Of a DNA stretch of 64,000 bases, positions 1 through 7,831 are shown one piece after another. The notes under the pieces are model-generated. The model saw nothing but the letters and a program-made list of their open reading frames with translations. It was not told the origin of the DNA and ran no database searches. Every line of letters begins with the position of its first letter. Within the stretch, counting starts at the first letter, position 1. Source of the DNA: Allobacillus saliphilus (GTDB taxonomy: Bacteria; Bacillota; Bacilli; Bacillales; Alkalibacillaceae); assembly GCF_018138385.1 (NCBI RefSeq), contig NZ_JAGSIE010000009.1, positions 62,001 through 126,000 on the forward strand, given 5' to 3'. Both the position numbers and the translations under genes were made by a program.

Positions 1-98
1 GGTGCTTCCTGTGTCTTAATAGGCAAGTAATTGAGCGCTTGTTGCAAAAATGGCGGTTTCTGTGCCGGCGGCTGTTGATAAAAACCAAAAGGATACAT
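1..98 (-). CDS. N-terminal fragment of a Pro/aromatic-rich small protein, possibly YppG-like
   Basis: Only the first 32 codons are in the window; the gene runs off the left edge. The start is an ATG at 98 behind a strong AGGAGG. The visible peptide begins MYPFGFYQQPPAQKPPF and is rich in Pro, Gln and aromatic residues with no clear domain. Such N-termini occur in small YppG-like spore-associated proteins of Bacillaceae, but the diagnostic C-terminal part is missing, so that is only a guess. No function is assigned. Confidence 0.5.
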   Translation of the reverse strand, partial: MYPFGFYQQPPAQKPPFLQQALNYLPIKTQEA

Positions 99-166
99 AA
101 AGAAAACCTCCTCATAAACTACTACTTATAGTCTACGAATGGGACAGCTATCACGTATGGGCGATT

Positions 167-832
167 TTATGATAATCGCCAATCAATTGGATTTTTATTC
201 TTCTCAATTAAGTATTGATTCGTTTTAGAGAACGGTTTGCTTCCAAAGAAACCTCTATATGCGGATAAAGGACTTGGATGTGCAGAATGGATTACAAGAT
301 GTTTGAATGGATTAATGGTTTGTCCTTTTTTTAATGCATGTTTTCCCCAAAGAATAAAAACAACATTTTCTTTATGCATACTAATTTCCTCGATAACATG
401 GTCTGTAAACTGTTCCCAACCTAAATGTCGGTGTGAGAACGCCTCTCCATTTCTTACGGTTAGAACCGAATTCAGCAAGAGAACGCCTTGATTTGCCCAA
501 CTCGTTAAGTCACCGTGAGTTGGTTCTGCAATTTGCATGTCGTCACTCAATTCTTTAAAAATGTTTCGTAATGATGGTGGGATCGGTTGTCCTTTTGCTA
601 CAGAGAAACTTAATCCGTTTGCTTGATTAACACCGTGGTAAGGATCTTGCCCGATGATGACCACTTTTGTTTGTTCAAACGATGTTTCATTGAATGCTCG
701 GAATAAATCCTCTTTCGCTGGGAAAACGGATTCTTTCTCATAGGCATGCTGTACTTCTTGTATTAATTGTTGGAAATACGACTTGTTAAACTCATGAGCT
801 AAGTGCTCATTCCAATCGGTGGTGATGTGCAT
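167..832 (-). CDS. ung: Uracil-DNA glycosylase (family 1)
   Basis: Removes uracil from DNA to start base-excision repair of deaminated cytosine. The 221-residue length is usual for the family. The water-activating motif GQDPYHG lies near residues 61-67 (catalytic Asp), and the DNA-intercalation loop HPSPLSA with the catalytic His lies near residues 184-190. The ATG at 832 has an AAGGGG ribosome site upstream. It lies between the partial gene at the left edge and a small DUF2584-like gene, all on the same strand, with no obvious functional link to either. Confidence 0.97.
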   Translation of the reverse strand: MHITTDWNEHLAHEFNKSYFQQLIQEVQHAYEKESVFPAKEDLFRAFNETSFEQTKVVIIGQDPYHGVNQANGLSFSVAKGQPIPPSLRNIFKELSDDMQIAEPTHGDLTSWANQGVLLLNSVLTVRNGEAFSHRHLGWEQFTDHVIEEISMHKENVVFILWGKHALKKGQTINPFKHLVIHSAHPSPLSAYRGFFGSKPFSKTNQYLIEKNKNPIDWRLS

Positions 833-908
833 ACTATTTCCCCTTATTATTTCCTGGGAAACCGCAGGAAACTCATACTTTCGACATGATTATGAAAGGA
901 TTCTGTCA

Positions 909-1157
909 TTAATTGACGCTATACAATGAAATTAATTGATATTGGCAAATGGTCAGTCCTTTAGAAAAGGATAATTTGACAACTTTTGCAGTGCCAATCT
1001 GGTCTGAATCAATAGAACGTTGAATATCAATCGGCTCTTCCATTGGAAATATTTGATATCCATCAAAGGTTATTTCAAATAAGTCGTTTTCTTCAGAGAT
1101 TCGTTGTTCTTGACCACCTGTAATGATTTTCCATTGCATGACAAACTGATTGGACAT
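909..1157 (-). CDS. Small conserved protein, DUF2584-like
   Basis: An 82-residue soluble protein without signal peptide or membrane segment. The layout (an early polar segment, a central EGYxxxP-like stretch seen here as FDGYQIFPMEEP, and a C-terminal end close to LISLYSVN) resembles the DUF2584 family of Bacillales, recalled rather than checked. The function is unknown. The ATG at 1157 follows a good GAGGTGAAGGG ribosome site. It lies between ung and a terminator hairpin that closes the yozE/tat cluster. Confidence 0.6.
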   Translation of the reverse strand: MSNQFVMQWKIITGGQEQRISEENDLFEITFDGYQIFPMEEPIDIQRSIDSDQIGTAKVVKLSFSKGLTICQYQLISLYSVN

Positions 1158-1254
1158 CCCTTCACCTCTTCTCTATTCCTTACTATTATCCTAGACGATA
1201 GTCGGGTGGTGTTTCAAGATATTTGTCAGACGCATTTGTAATTGTTTCTAAATG

Positions 1255-1302
1255 AAAAGCTGCACTCAGCTAGTCAAAACTCATGACTTGAGTACAGCTT
1301 TT
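1255..1302 (-). terminator. Probable intrinsic terminator after yozE
   Basis: Inverted repeat AAAAGCTGcACTCA / TGAGTaCAGCTTTT just after the yozE stop. On the minus strand the stem is followed by a short T stretch (CAGCTTTTCATTT). It would end the tatA-tatA-tatC-yozE transcript. Confidence 0.6.
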
Positions 1303-1304
1303 AG

Positions 1305-1529
1305 TTAGTTAACCTCATAATTTAAGTATTCCGACCACATTTCATCGAAAACGGATAGTGCTTCCGGAAAAGGGCTATTGAATTCAAGATAATCTGTCAG
1401 CTCTGCGTAACTGGTTGTTTGCTTTGGAAAATCATGTTCGTGAAACATCCAGTCAGCCAGTAGTTTTTGATGATCATGTCGATTCCGGATCCCTCGATAG
1501 CCCATGGCAAAATGATAGAAACTTCTCAA
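1305..1529 (-). CDS. yozE: YozE family protein (UPF0346)
   Basis: A 74-residue protein with the pattern of the YozE/UPF0346 family: an N-terminal SFYHF, a central DHQ...HDFP segment, then SYAELTDYLE and FDEMWSEY. The B. subtilis member is also about 74 residues and folds as a SAM-like helical domain; its role is unknown. The start is a TTG at 1529 behind AGGTGAG, with TTG read as Met. It follows tatC by only 15 bases and ends at a terminator, so it is the last gene of the tat transcript. Confidence 0.88.
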   Translation of the reverse strand: MRSFYHFAMGYRGIRNRHDHQKLLADWMFHEHDFPKQTTSYAELTDYLEFNSPFPEALSVFDEMWSEYLNYEVN

Positions 1530-1544
1530 TTAAACTCACCTACG

Positions 1545-2303
1545 TTATTCATCAGTATCTGTATAAAGTGCTTTCAAATGTTTCATTCTTCTTCGATAAA
1601 CGATACCGGACATGAATATCGCAATCTCATATAACAAAATTAGCGGCCCAGCAACAAGTAACTGTAACACGAAATCTGGGGGAGATAACATTGCCCCTAG
1701 AATAACAAGAATTAAATAAGCATACTTCCTTGTCTTTTTCATTACTTGTGGATCTAAAATACCTAAACTCGTCAAAAACATAGCGATTAAAGGTACTTCA
1801 AAGAAGAGTGCAAAAGGAATAGTTGTTTGCATAATGAATTTAAAGTAGTTTTTAGCTGTGTACATCTCTTGTACGACGCCTTCACTTAAATCCAAAAGAA
1901 AATGCAAGATTAGATCTTTAATAAAAAAGAACCCAAAAGCTAGACCTAATACGAATAACAGGAACATTGCCGGAATATACATCAAGCTCACTTTTCGTTC
2001 CTTTTTCGTCAAGCCTGGACTTATGAACAACCATAATTGCAATCCAAAAAAAGGCAAGGTGATCATCAGTCCTGCCATCGTAGCAATCATAATGTAGACC
2101 CATATAATTTCAAATGGGCTCAAAATTGTGAGCTGAAAGGGTACATCACCTTCAACATAAAAATAGATATCTTTTGCGAAATAGAATCCGAGACCAAAAA
2201 AAACAATGAATACACCTAGAGAAATGAATAATCTTTTTCTCAATTCCCCTAGATGACTTGTCCAATGCATATCATCTGGAATAGTTTGTGTGTTTTTTGC
2301 CAT
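1545..2303 (-). CDS. tatC: Twin-arginine translocase subunit TatC
   Basis: The multi-spanning receptor of the Tat pathway, which recognises twin-arginine signal peptides and exports folded proteins. 252 residues from the ATG at 2303, chosen because AGAAGGG lies at the right distance; a GTG three codons upstream overlaps that site. It shows the family N-terminus with HLGELRKRL, six hydrophobic segments and the conserved FFEVPL region (FALFFEVPLIA). Two tatA genes lie directly upstream on the same strand. Inside this window QcrA is a likely substrate. Confidence 0.96.
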   Translation of the reverse strand: MAKNTQTIPDDMHWTSHLGELRKRLFISLGVFIVFFGLGFYFAKDIYFYVEGDVPFQLTILSPFEIIWVYIMIATMAGLMITLPFFGLQLWLFISPGLTKKERKVSLMYIPAMFLLFVLGLAFGFFFIKDLILHFLLDLSEGVVQEMYTAKNYFKFIMQTTIPFALFFEVPLIAMFLTSLGILDPQVMKKTRKYAYLILVILGAMLSPPDFVLQLLVAGPLILLYEIAIFMSGIVYRRRMKHLKALYTDTDE

Positions 2304-2409
2304 ATCTTTCACCCTTCTAACGACAAAGCTTACAATTTCGAACGAATCAAATTAAGTATTACGAACAAAAGAAGATGTAAGGGGTTCCTTACACCTTCCA
2401 GTTCCCAAC

Positions 2410-2613
2410 TTATAGTTGATCTTTTTGATTTGCATCTTTTTGATCTTTTGATGAAGAGTCATCATTCACTAAATCATTTGTTGCTTTTTTGAATTCCTTC
2501 AACGTACTACCGAACGCTTTACCAATCTCCGGAAGCTTCGAAGGTCCAAATACCAATAAAGCAACAATTAGAATTAAAATCAAGCCAGGAATACCAATTC
2601 CTCCAAGTGACAT
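2410..2613 (-). CDS. tatA: Twin-arginine translocase pore subunit TatA (first copy)
   Basis: 67 residues: a single N-terminal membrane helix (about residues 6-22), then the [10 protein letters not shown] hinge typical of TatA, an amphipathic helix ([13 protein letters not shown]) and a short charged tail rich in Asp, Lys and Gln. The ATG at 2613 is preferred over an in-frame GTG that lies within the ribosome site GAGGTG. About 110 bases separate it from tatC and hold a small hairpin (2375-2393) that could modulate downstream expression. Confidence 0.95.
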   Translation of the reverse strand: MSLGGIGIPGLILILIVALLVFGPSKLPEIGKAFGSTLKEFKKATNDLVNDDSSSKDQKDANQKDQL

Positions 2614-2650
2614 AGCCTTCACCTCGCGATGATAAATTAGTTTATTTTAA

Positions 2651-2815
2651 TTAACGATGATGGTCCTTTTCATCTTCTTTTTCATTTTTTGTGGAATTTT
2701 TGAATTCCTTCAATGTTTGTCCAAATGCTTTACCTAACTCAGGCAGCTTTTTGGGACCAAACAATACAAGTAGAATCAATACAATTAATATCAATCCTGG
2801 AATCCCTATATGCAC
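2651..2815 (-). CDS. tatA: Second, very short TatA-type subunit
   Basis: A 54-residue gene with a GTG start at 2815 behind an AGGTG site. It has a membrane helix (residues 3-19), the TatA hinge [10 protein letters not shown], an amphipathic helix [13 protein letters not shown] and a highly charged tail ending in DHHR. It is shorter than typical TatA proteins but keeps the essential elements. It lies 37 bases upstream of the longer tatA gene. Paralogous TatA proteins beside one TatC are known in Bacillaceae; whether both are used here is unknown. Confidence 0.88.
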   Translation of the reverse strand: MHIGIPGLILIVLILLVLFGPKKLPELGKAFGQTLKEFKNSTKNEKEDEKDHHR

Positions 2816-2915
2816 GGCTTACACCTGCCATTTCTTAATCTGTTACCTTCTTATTTTCACCGATTTGGGGAAATATTGCAAACATAAGCTTCATTTTTTA
2901 CAAAATATTCATGGT

Positions 2916-3395
2916 TTATTTTCGTTCGTATACATAAAAATCATGTTCGTGTTTATTTTTTTCATCAACAATACCTTTTTGCTTGGACACTTCCTCCCAG
3001 TAATTCCAATTGACTTTTGGGAAATAGCTATCTCCTTCAAATGTTTCATGGATGATTGTGACATACATTCGGCCAACAAAGTCAATTGCCTTCTCGAATA
3101 GCTGTGCTCCACCAATGATTATGATTTCATCATGATCATTAAATCGTTCAAGCTCGTCCCATGAATGAATGATGGTACATCCTTCTTGTTGGTAGTTTTC
3201 ATCCCTTGTCATAATAATATTCTCTCTATTCGGTAAGGGTCTACCAATGGACTCAAACGTCTTTCGTCCCATTACGATTGGTTTGCCAGTAGTCATTTTT
3301 TTGAAATATTTTAGATCGTTCGGTAGATGCCATGGCATACCATTTCGATAGCCAATGACCTGATTTTCATCAAATGCAACCATTAATGAATACAT
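2916..3395 (-). CDS. dfrA: Dihydrofolate reductase
   Basis: Reduces dihydrofolate to tetrahydrofolate with NADPH. The 159-residue length is normal. Visible signatures are the early NQVIGYRNGMPWHLPNDL (substrate loop with WHLPxDL), MGRKTFESIGRPLPNR (cofactor binding) and IIIGGAQLFE. It lies 14 bases downstream of thyA in an operon-like pair, and regenerates the folate that ThyA oxidises. The ATG at 3395 follows AAGGAGTG. Confidence 0.96.
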   Translation of the reverse strand: MYSLMVAFDENQVIGYRNGMPWHLPNDLKYFKKMTTGKPIVMGRKTFESIGRPLPNRENIIMTRDENYQQEGCTIIHSWDELERFNDHDEIIIIGGAQLFEKAIDFVGRMYVTIIHETFEGDSYFPKVNWNYWEEVSKQKGIVDEKNKHEHDFYVYERK

Positions 3396-3409
3396 ATTGT
3401 AATCACTCC

Positions 3410-4366
3410 TTAAACAGCGACAGGTGCTTTAATTGGTGGGTGTGGTTGATAATCCTTAATTTGAATATCCTCTACATCAAAATCGAAAATACGTTGTTTA
3501 TCTTGATTTAAAGCCAACGTTGGTCCCGCTTTTGGCGTACGGGAAAGCAGCGTTTTCACTTGTTCGAAATGGTTATGGTAAATATGAGCATCTCCAATCG
3601 TGTGAATAAATTCACCGACCTCAAGGTTACATTCATGCGCGACAAGGTGAGTCAATAACGCGTAACTTGCAATATTAAATGGGATGCCAAGGAAAACATC
3701 GCCACTTCTTTGGTAGAGCTGACAAGAGAGTTTTCCTTCATCTACATAGAACTGAAATAATGTATGACAAGGCGGTAAAGCCATTGATGGCACATCGATT
3801 GGATTCCATGCAGAAACAATTAACCTTCTTGATTGAGGGTTCTGTTTAATTTGTTCAATCACTTGCTTTAGTTGATCGACTGTTTCATCCGCCGGTCCAC
3901 GCCAGTCTCGCCACTGTTTTCCATATACGTCTCCTAGCTCACCAAAGCGACGAGCAAATGCATCATCCGTTAAAATGTTTTCTTTGAAGATTGCTAACTG
4001 TTCTTCATACTGTTTTTTAAACTCGTCGTCCTTCTGTGACCGGATACCGAAATCCGTCATGTCTGGTCCGTCATATTCATCACTTTCCACCCAGGACTTA
4101 AACGCCCATTCGTTCCATATGTTGTTGTTATGTTCCAATAAATATCGAATATTTGTATCACCTTTAATAAACCAAAGCAATTCACTGACAATTAACCGAA
4201 GAGGCACCTTCTTCGTTGTCAATAATGGAAAGTTTTCTTTTAGATCAAAGCGCATTTGATAACCGAAGATCGACCTAGTACCTGTTTTTGTTCGATCATC
4301 TCGATCAGAGCCATTTTCCATTACTTGCTTGCATAAATTTAAATAAGCTTGCTCATTTTTATTCAA
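3410..4366 (-). CDS. thyA: Thymidylate synthase (ThyA type)
   Basis: Methylates dUMP to dTMP using methylene-tetrahydrofolate. 318 residues, the longer form with the insert seen in Lactobacillus-type enzymes. The catalytic Cys is in [13 protein letters not shown]; the phosphate-binding arginines lie in [15 protein letters not shown] and [14 protein letters not shown]. The start is a TTG at 4366 with GGGAGG eight bases upstream; no ATG lies nearby in frame. It heads the thyA-dfrA pair. Confidence 0.96.
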   Translation of the reverse strand: MNKNEQAYLNLCKQVMENGSDRDDRTKTGTRSIFGYQMRFDLKENFPLLTTKKVPLRLIVSELLWFIKGDTNIRYLLEHNNNIWNEWAFKSWVESDEYDGPDMTDFGIRSQKDDEFKKQYEEQLAIFKENILTDDAFARRFGELGDVYGKQWRDWRGPADETVDQLKQVIEQIKQNPQSRRLIVSAWNPIDVPSMALPPCHTLFQFYVDEGKLSCQLYQRSGDVFLGIPFNIASYALLTHLVAHECNLEVGEFIHTIGDAHIYHNHFEQVKTLLSRTPKAGPTLALNQDKQRIFDFDVEDIQIKDYQPHPPIKAPVAV

Positions 4367-4488
4367 CGCAAATGCCTCCCTATCTGTTTCTTATTCATAT
4401 TGTACCTAACATTGCACATAGATGGTAGAGAAAATGCGGATATGTTTATGAATTTTAATATGACAATCATATAACAAATGAGTAATAT

Positions 4489-4517
4489 TTGAATAATTAT
4501 TCTAGCCCATTCATAAA
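4489..4517 (+). promoter_or_regulatory. Possible sigma-A promoter of the NlpC/P60 gene
   Basis: TTGAAT (4489-4494) and CATAAA (4512-4517) are separated by 17 bases and lie about 36 bases upstream of the ATG. The -10 is a modest match. A 12-bp palindrome GAATAATTATTC (4491-4502) overlaps the -35, but AT-rich palindromes are common by chance. Confidence 0.4.
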
Positions 4518-4552
4518 AGTTTTAATATCAAAGTGCAAAGGGTGATGAAAAG

Positions 4553-5584
4553 ATGTTACGCAAAAAAAGAGGAAGACCAATGTTGTTGGGAACCGTTGCT
4601 GGAAGTTTGGCCATTAGTTCACCCCTCATCCTTCATGTGCCCGTTGACGCTCAAACGAAAGAACAGTTATCAGAGCTAAAACAATTGAAGTATGGAGACC
4701 ATGAACAAGCGGTTGTTGAATTGCAACGAAAATTAAAAGTACTTAGACATTATCAAGGCGAGTTTACACCGAACTATAATATTTTGACTGAGCATGCTGT
4801 GAAGAGCTTTCAATTAGAACACTCTCTTGAGGTTAGCGGTGAGGTAAATGATGAAACCATTCTTGCCCTGGAAGATGAAATGGATCAACATCATCACGAA
4901 TCTATTCGGCGCCATGCTGAAAAAATAACATATGGTGAACAGTCTAATCGGGTTAAAAACGTTCAACGCGCACTGAAATACTTTGGTTATTACGAATTTA
5001 CCATTGATGGAATCGCAGGTGTAAAAACAAGAGAAGCGTTGGTGATCTATGGAAGCATCGAAGGCTTTGATTTAGCACTGGATACAATGCGTACGCCTGA
5101 ACCGACTGTCCAGCAAGTAGAATCTCCCAATAGGTCGACCAACAGGCAGCAAGTGACACAACTGAGTTCTTCACCAAAGAAGAAAGAACAATCCGGTACG
5201 AAAATGAAGACAACGCAAAAACAAGCTAGCCATGCATCAGTCATGGCAACAGCTCAAGCTTATATTGGAACACCTTATGTATGGGGTGGTGAAACTCCTA
5301 CAGGATTTGATTGTAGTGGATTTTTACAATATGTATATAAACAGCACGGGGTCTCACTGCCAAGAACAGTAAGTGCTATTTGGAATTCGTCGCAATCCGT
5401 CGCTCAACCGAGCATTGGTGATTTAGTGTTTTTTGAAACATACCGATCAGGACCTTCACACGCAGGTATTTATCTTGGTAACGGGAAGTTCATTCATGCA
5501 GGTGCCTCATCGGGGGTAACGATTAGTCAGTTAGAAAATAACTATTGGAAATCACGGTACCTCGGTGCTAAATCGGTTCGTTAG
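4553..5584 (+). CDS. Secreted NlpC/P60 peptidoglycan endopeptidase with two peptidoglycan-binding domains
   Basis: 343 residues. A signal peptide is likely at the N-terminus (basic KKKRGRP, then a hydrophobic stretch ending near VDAQT). Two peptidoglycan_binding_1 repeats follow, about residues 42-100 (YGDHEQAVVELQRKL) and 120-165 (YGEQSNRVKNVQRAL). A Ser/Thr/Gln-rich linker leads to an NlpC/P60 domain from about residue 235. The catalytic Cys is in FDCSGF, the His in PSHAGIY, and the third polar residue is in FIHAG. The family cleaves D-gamma-Glu-(L)-meso-DAP bonds in wall peptides. It is monocistronic, with its own terminator. Confidence 0.92.
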   Translation: MLRKKRGRPMLLGTVAGSLAISSPLILHVPVDAQTKEQLSELKQLKYGDHEQAVVELQRKLKVLRHYQGEFTPNYNILTEHAVKSFQLEHSLEVSGEVNDETILALEDEMDQHHHESIRRHAEKITYGEQSNRVKNVQRALKYFGYYEFTIDGIAGVKTREALVIYGSIEGFDLALDTMRTPEPTVQQVESPNRSTNRQQVTQLSSSPKKKEQSGTKMKTTQKQASHASVMATAQAYIGTPYVWGGETPTGFDCSGFLQYVYKQHGVSLPRTVSAIWNSSQSVAQPSIGDLVFFETYRSGPSHAGIYLGNGKFIHAGASSGVTISQLENNYWKSRYLGAKSVR

Positions 5585-5593
5585 CAAAAGAAG

Positions 5594-5633
5594 GGATCAC
5601 CAGTTCATTTTATGAATTGGATGATCCTTTTTT
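5594..5633 (+). terminator. Intrinsic terminator after the NlpC/P60 gene
   Basis: Stem GGATCAcCAgTTCAT / ATGAAtTGgaTGATCC followed by a run of six T residues, starting 10 bases after the stop codon. Confidence 0.9.
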
Positions 5634-5693
5634 GTGCATACTACTCTTGCTTACTTCTTTTTCTGCGTTGATTAATGGCTATAATGTTATTGC

Positions 5694-5722
5694 TTGACGC
5701 TAAACTGACTATTCAGTATACT
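5694..5722 (+). promoter_or_regulatory. Sigma-A promoter of the cold-shock gene
   Basis: TTGACG (5694-5699), a 17-base spacer and TATACT (5717-5722). Transcription would start near 5729, giving a leader of about 154 bases before the ATG at 5883, typical of cold-shock mRNAs. Confidence 0.8.
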
Positions 5723-5728
5723 GAAAGT

Positions 5729-5882
5729 GCAATAAAGATGTGAAGGATTCAGGCTTTTCTGGCAAAAAATTGATGGATTTCGGATGGTGATTCATTAATC
5801 TTGCGAACGAACGAATCACTTTACATGATTATTGTGAATATCACACACCATCAGGTGAAAGTTTTTAGGAGGATTTATTTAA
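5729..5882 (+). promoter_or_regulatory. Long 5' leader of the cold-shock mRNA with a hairpin
   Basis: The predicted untranslated leader holds a hairpin at 5787-5819 (GTGATTCATT / AACGAATCAC, one mismatch) and a strong AGGAGG at 5867-5872. Long structured leaders regulate csp mRNA stability and translation in other bacteria; here that is inferred from layout only. Confidence 0.5.
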
Positions 5883-6083
5883 ATGGAAAACGGCGTAGTA
5901 AAATGGTTTAATGCTGAAAAAGGTTATGGATTCATTCAAGTTGAAGGTGGAGATGATGTATTCGTACACTACTCTGCAATTCAAGAAGAAGGTTTCAAAA
6001 CATTGGATGAAGGTCAAGAAGTTGAATTTGAAATTGTGGAAGGCGACCGCGGACCACAAGCTGCTAACGTAACTAAAAAATAA
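5883..6083 (+). CDS. Cold-shock protein, CspA/CspB family
   Basis: A 66-residue single cold-shock domain that binds single-stranded nucleic acid and acts as an RNA chaperone. RNP1 is visible as KGYGFIQVE and RNP2 as DVFVHYSAI, with the opening [11 protein letters not shown]. It is acidic overall, as usual for Bacillus Csp proteins. It is expressed alone, from the promoter at 5694-5722, and ended by the hairpin at 6100-6138. Whether it corresponds to CspB, C or D cannot be told from sequence. Confidence 0.96.
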   Translation: MENGVVKWFNAEKGYGFIQVEGGDDVFVHYSAIQEEGFKTLDEGQEVEFEIVEGDRGPQAANVTKK

Positions 6084-6099
6084 TAGACAAAAAATATAT

Positions 6100-6138
6100 A
6101 CTGGCCAAGCCTATTTTAGGTTTGGCCAGTTTTCTTTT
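6100..6138 (+). terminator. Intrinsic terminator after the cold-shock gene
   Basis: Near-perfect stem ACTGGCCAAgCCT / AGGtTTGGCCAGT followed by TTTCTTTTT. Confidence 0.93.
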
Positions 6139-6167
6139 TGCGTAAAATATAAAATTTGAATTAGCTA

Positions 6168-6196
6168 TTGTTAATTTATCAAATTTTTATTATGCT
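6168..6196 (+). promoter_or_regulatory. Probable promoter of the preQ1-controlled transporter gene
   Basis: TTGTTA (6168-6173), a 17-base spacer and TATGCT (6191-6196). Transcription would begin near 6203, just upstream of the riboswitch. Confidence 0.55.
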
Positions 6197-6211
6197 TAAA
6201 GTTGTCTGTTA

Positions 6212-6250
6212 ACGCAGTTCGCAAAATCCTGCGTAATCAAAACTAAGGAG
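6212..6250 (+). promoter_or_regulatory. preQ1-I riboswitch, translational type
   Basis: P1 stem ACGCAG (6212-6217) / CTGCGT (6229-6234) encloses an 11-base loop TTCGCAAAATC, followed by the A-rich tail AATCAAAACTAAGGAG. The loop length, its UCGCA core and terminal C, and the CAAAAC-AAGG tail match the preQ1-I class as known from Thermoanaerobacter tengcongensis. The UCC at 6227-6229 can pair with GGA of the Shine-Dalgarno (AAGGAG, 6245-6250), so ligand binding would hide the ribosome site. The downstream gene encodes a queuosine-precursor transporter, which independently supports the call. Confidence 0.9.
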
Positions 6251-6258
6251 TGGTTTGA

Positions 6259-6939
6259 ATGTCAAATGAATTATTATGGTTAATTTTTGCATTGATCAAC
6301 TTTGTGATGGTCATATTTATCTATCGTATTTTTGGTAAAAACGGTTTGATAGTATGGATTGGTATGTCAACTGTACTCGCAAATATGCAAGTGTTAAAAA
6401 CGGTTGAATTATTTGGAGTTACTGCGACATTAGGGAATATCCTTTATGGGACGATCTTTCTCGCAACAGACATCATTAACGAAAAATACGGTAAAGCTGA
6501 AGCACGGAAAGCAGTATGGTTAGGTTTTTATACATTGGTTACGATGACCATTGTTATGCAATTTGCCTTGCTATTTCAACCACATGAATCAGATGTTGCC
6601 CATGAAGCACTTTCTGATATTTTCAATCTTGTTCCACAAGTGGCGGTCGGCAGTTTGCTGGCATATATCGTCAGTCAAAACATTGATGTCGTTATCTTTG
6701 CGAAGCTGAAGGAAAAATTTGCAGGAACGAAATTTTTATGGGTGCGTAATAACTTAAGTACAATGATCAGTCAGTTGATTGATACGACAATCTTCTCGGT
6801 TATTGCATTTTGGCACTTTCTTACGACGGATATCAGTGTGTGGCTCTCAATCTTCATCTCAACTTATGTCATTAAATTTCTTGTATCAGCGCTGGACACG
6901 CCGTTTATGTATTTGGCTAAAAAAACCCATAAACAATAA
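6259..6939 (+). CDS. ypdP: Queuosine precursor transporter (YhhQ/YpdP family)
   Basis: A 226-residue integral membrane protein with about six hydrophobic segments. Family features are the early ATLGNILYGTIFLATDIINEKYG-type region (here GTIFLATDIINEKYGK) and the C-terminal LIDTTIFSVIAF and FLVSALDTPFMYL. Members (DUF165/COG1738) import queuosine precursors such as preQ0/preQ1. The gene sits directly behind a preQ1-I riboswitch, so expression should fall when the precursor is plentiful. It is a single-gene transcript ended by the bidirectional hairpin at 6942-6987. Confidence 0.93.
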   Translation: MSNELLWLIFALINFVMVIFIYRIFGKNGLIVWIGMSTVLANMQVLKTVELFGVTATLGNILYGTIFLATDIINEKYGKAEARKAVWLGFYTLVTMTIVMQFALLFQPHESDVAHEALSDIFNLVPQVAVGSLLAYIVSQNIDVVIFAKLKEKFAGTKFLWVRNNLSTMISQLIDTTIFSVIAFWHFLTTDISVWLSIFISTYVIKFLVSALDTPFMYLAKKTHKQ

Positions 6940-6941
6940 TG

Positions 6942-6987
6942 AAAAAAGGATGCTACAAGTCAGTTTGACGGGTAGTCATCCTTTTTT
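6942..6987. terminator. Bidirectional intrinsic terminator
   Basis: AAAAAAGGATG-CTAC / GTAG-T-CATCCTTTTTT between the convergent transporter and sulfurtransferase genes; it has T runs on both strands. Confidence 0.88.
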
Positions 6988-7000
6988 ATATTGATTAATC

Positions 7001-7831
7001 TTATACTTCTCTATCGACTGGATTTTCATCGTTAGAAATCCAGTCACTGAAACTTCCTGGATAAAGCTTTACATTTGTATAACCCGCTTGCTGTAAGGCT
7101 AAGACGTTTGGTGTTGCTGTTACACCAGAACCACAGTAAACGATGACTTCTTTATTTCGGTCAATCCGTTGGAAATGTTTTTCAATATCCGGCTGGCTTT
7201 TTAATTGACCTTCTTCAAAAAGTTGTGACCAATCATAATTCAGAGCGCCTGGAATATGCCCTGCTTTATGATCAATTGGTTCAACTTTTCCTTTATATCT
7301 TTCCGCGTTTCGTGAATCAATTAAAATCACATCTTCATTTGTTAACTTCTGCTTCACTTCATTTTGATCGGCCATCAACTTTTCGTTCACTTGAAATTCT
7401 CCGTATTCAACAGGTGTTTTTTCAACCGTACCTTTTTCAGTAGGAAAATCACGATGCTTCCATGCCGGGAAACCCCCATTTAATATGAAAATGCTTGAAT
7501 GACCCATTGCCATTAGCATCCAATACATTCGAGAAGCAAATGCATGGTTATCATCATAAATAATGACTTCGGTATTCCTGTCAATTCCTCGATCGCCTAG
7601 TTTTCGAGCAAATGCTTTCCACTCTGGAAGTGGGTGTCTGCCTCCGACTCGATGCTCATGTACTGGATCACTGAGGTCACTATCTAAATTGAAATAAATT
7701 GCACCGGGTATATGAGCTGCACGATAATCTGATTCTCCTTTAGATGGGTCTTGTAAGTCGAAGCGGCAGTCTACAAACTGGACGGTTGAGTCTTTCCATT
7801 TTTGATAAGCCTCATCAACTGAAATAAACAT
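7001..7831 (-). CDS. Sulfurtransferase with two rhodanese domains (MST/thiosulfate type)
   Basis: 276 residues with tandem rhodanese domains. The N-terminal domain is inactive (about 1-125); the C-terminal one (about 150-275) carries the active-site loop CGSGVTA with the persulfide Cys, preceded by VIVYCGSG. CGSGVTA is the loop of mercaptopyruvate/thiosulfate sulfurtransferases. The ATG at 7831 is chosen because GGGAGG lies six bases upstream; an ATG two codons earlier abuts that site. This start overlaps the stop of the preceding gene (TAATG), so translation is coupled to the bpsB-type gene, an unexpected partner. Confidence 0.93.
   Translation of the reverse strand: MFISVDEAYQKWKDSTVQFVDCRFDLQDPSKGESDYRAAHIPGAIYFNLDSDLSDPVHEHRVGGRHPLPEWKAFARKLGDRGIDRNTEVIIYDDNHAFASRMYWMLMAMGHSSIFILNGGFPAWKHRDFPTEKGTVEKTPVEYGEFQVNEKLMADQNEVKQKLTNEDVILIDSRNAERYKGKVEPIDHKAGHIPGALNYDWSQLFEEGQLKSQPDIEKHFQRIDRNKEVIVYCGSGVTATPNVLALQQAGYTNVKLYPGSFSDWISNDENPVDREV

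Noticed and set aside
2375-2393. Terminator between tatA and tatC
   Set aside because: Only a 7-bp stem with a poor T tract; at most an attenuating hairpin.
2691-3101. 136-codon plus-strand frame
   Set aside because: Opposite the short tatA and dfrA; no family resemblance. The minus-strand genes explain the DNA.
4443-4459. WalR-type direct repeat upstream of the NlpC/P60 gene
   Set aside because: TGTTTA-N5-TTTAAT matches the TGTwAh-N5-TGTwAh pattern in only part of each half.
4491-4502. Fur-box-like palindrome GAATAATTATTC
   Set aside because: Short, AT-only core, likely by chance in this composition; the downstream gene has no iron link.
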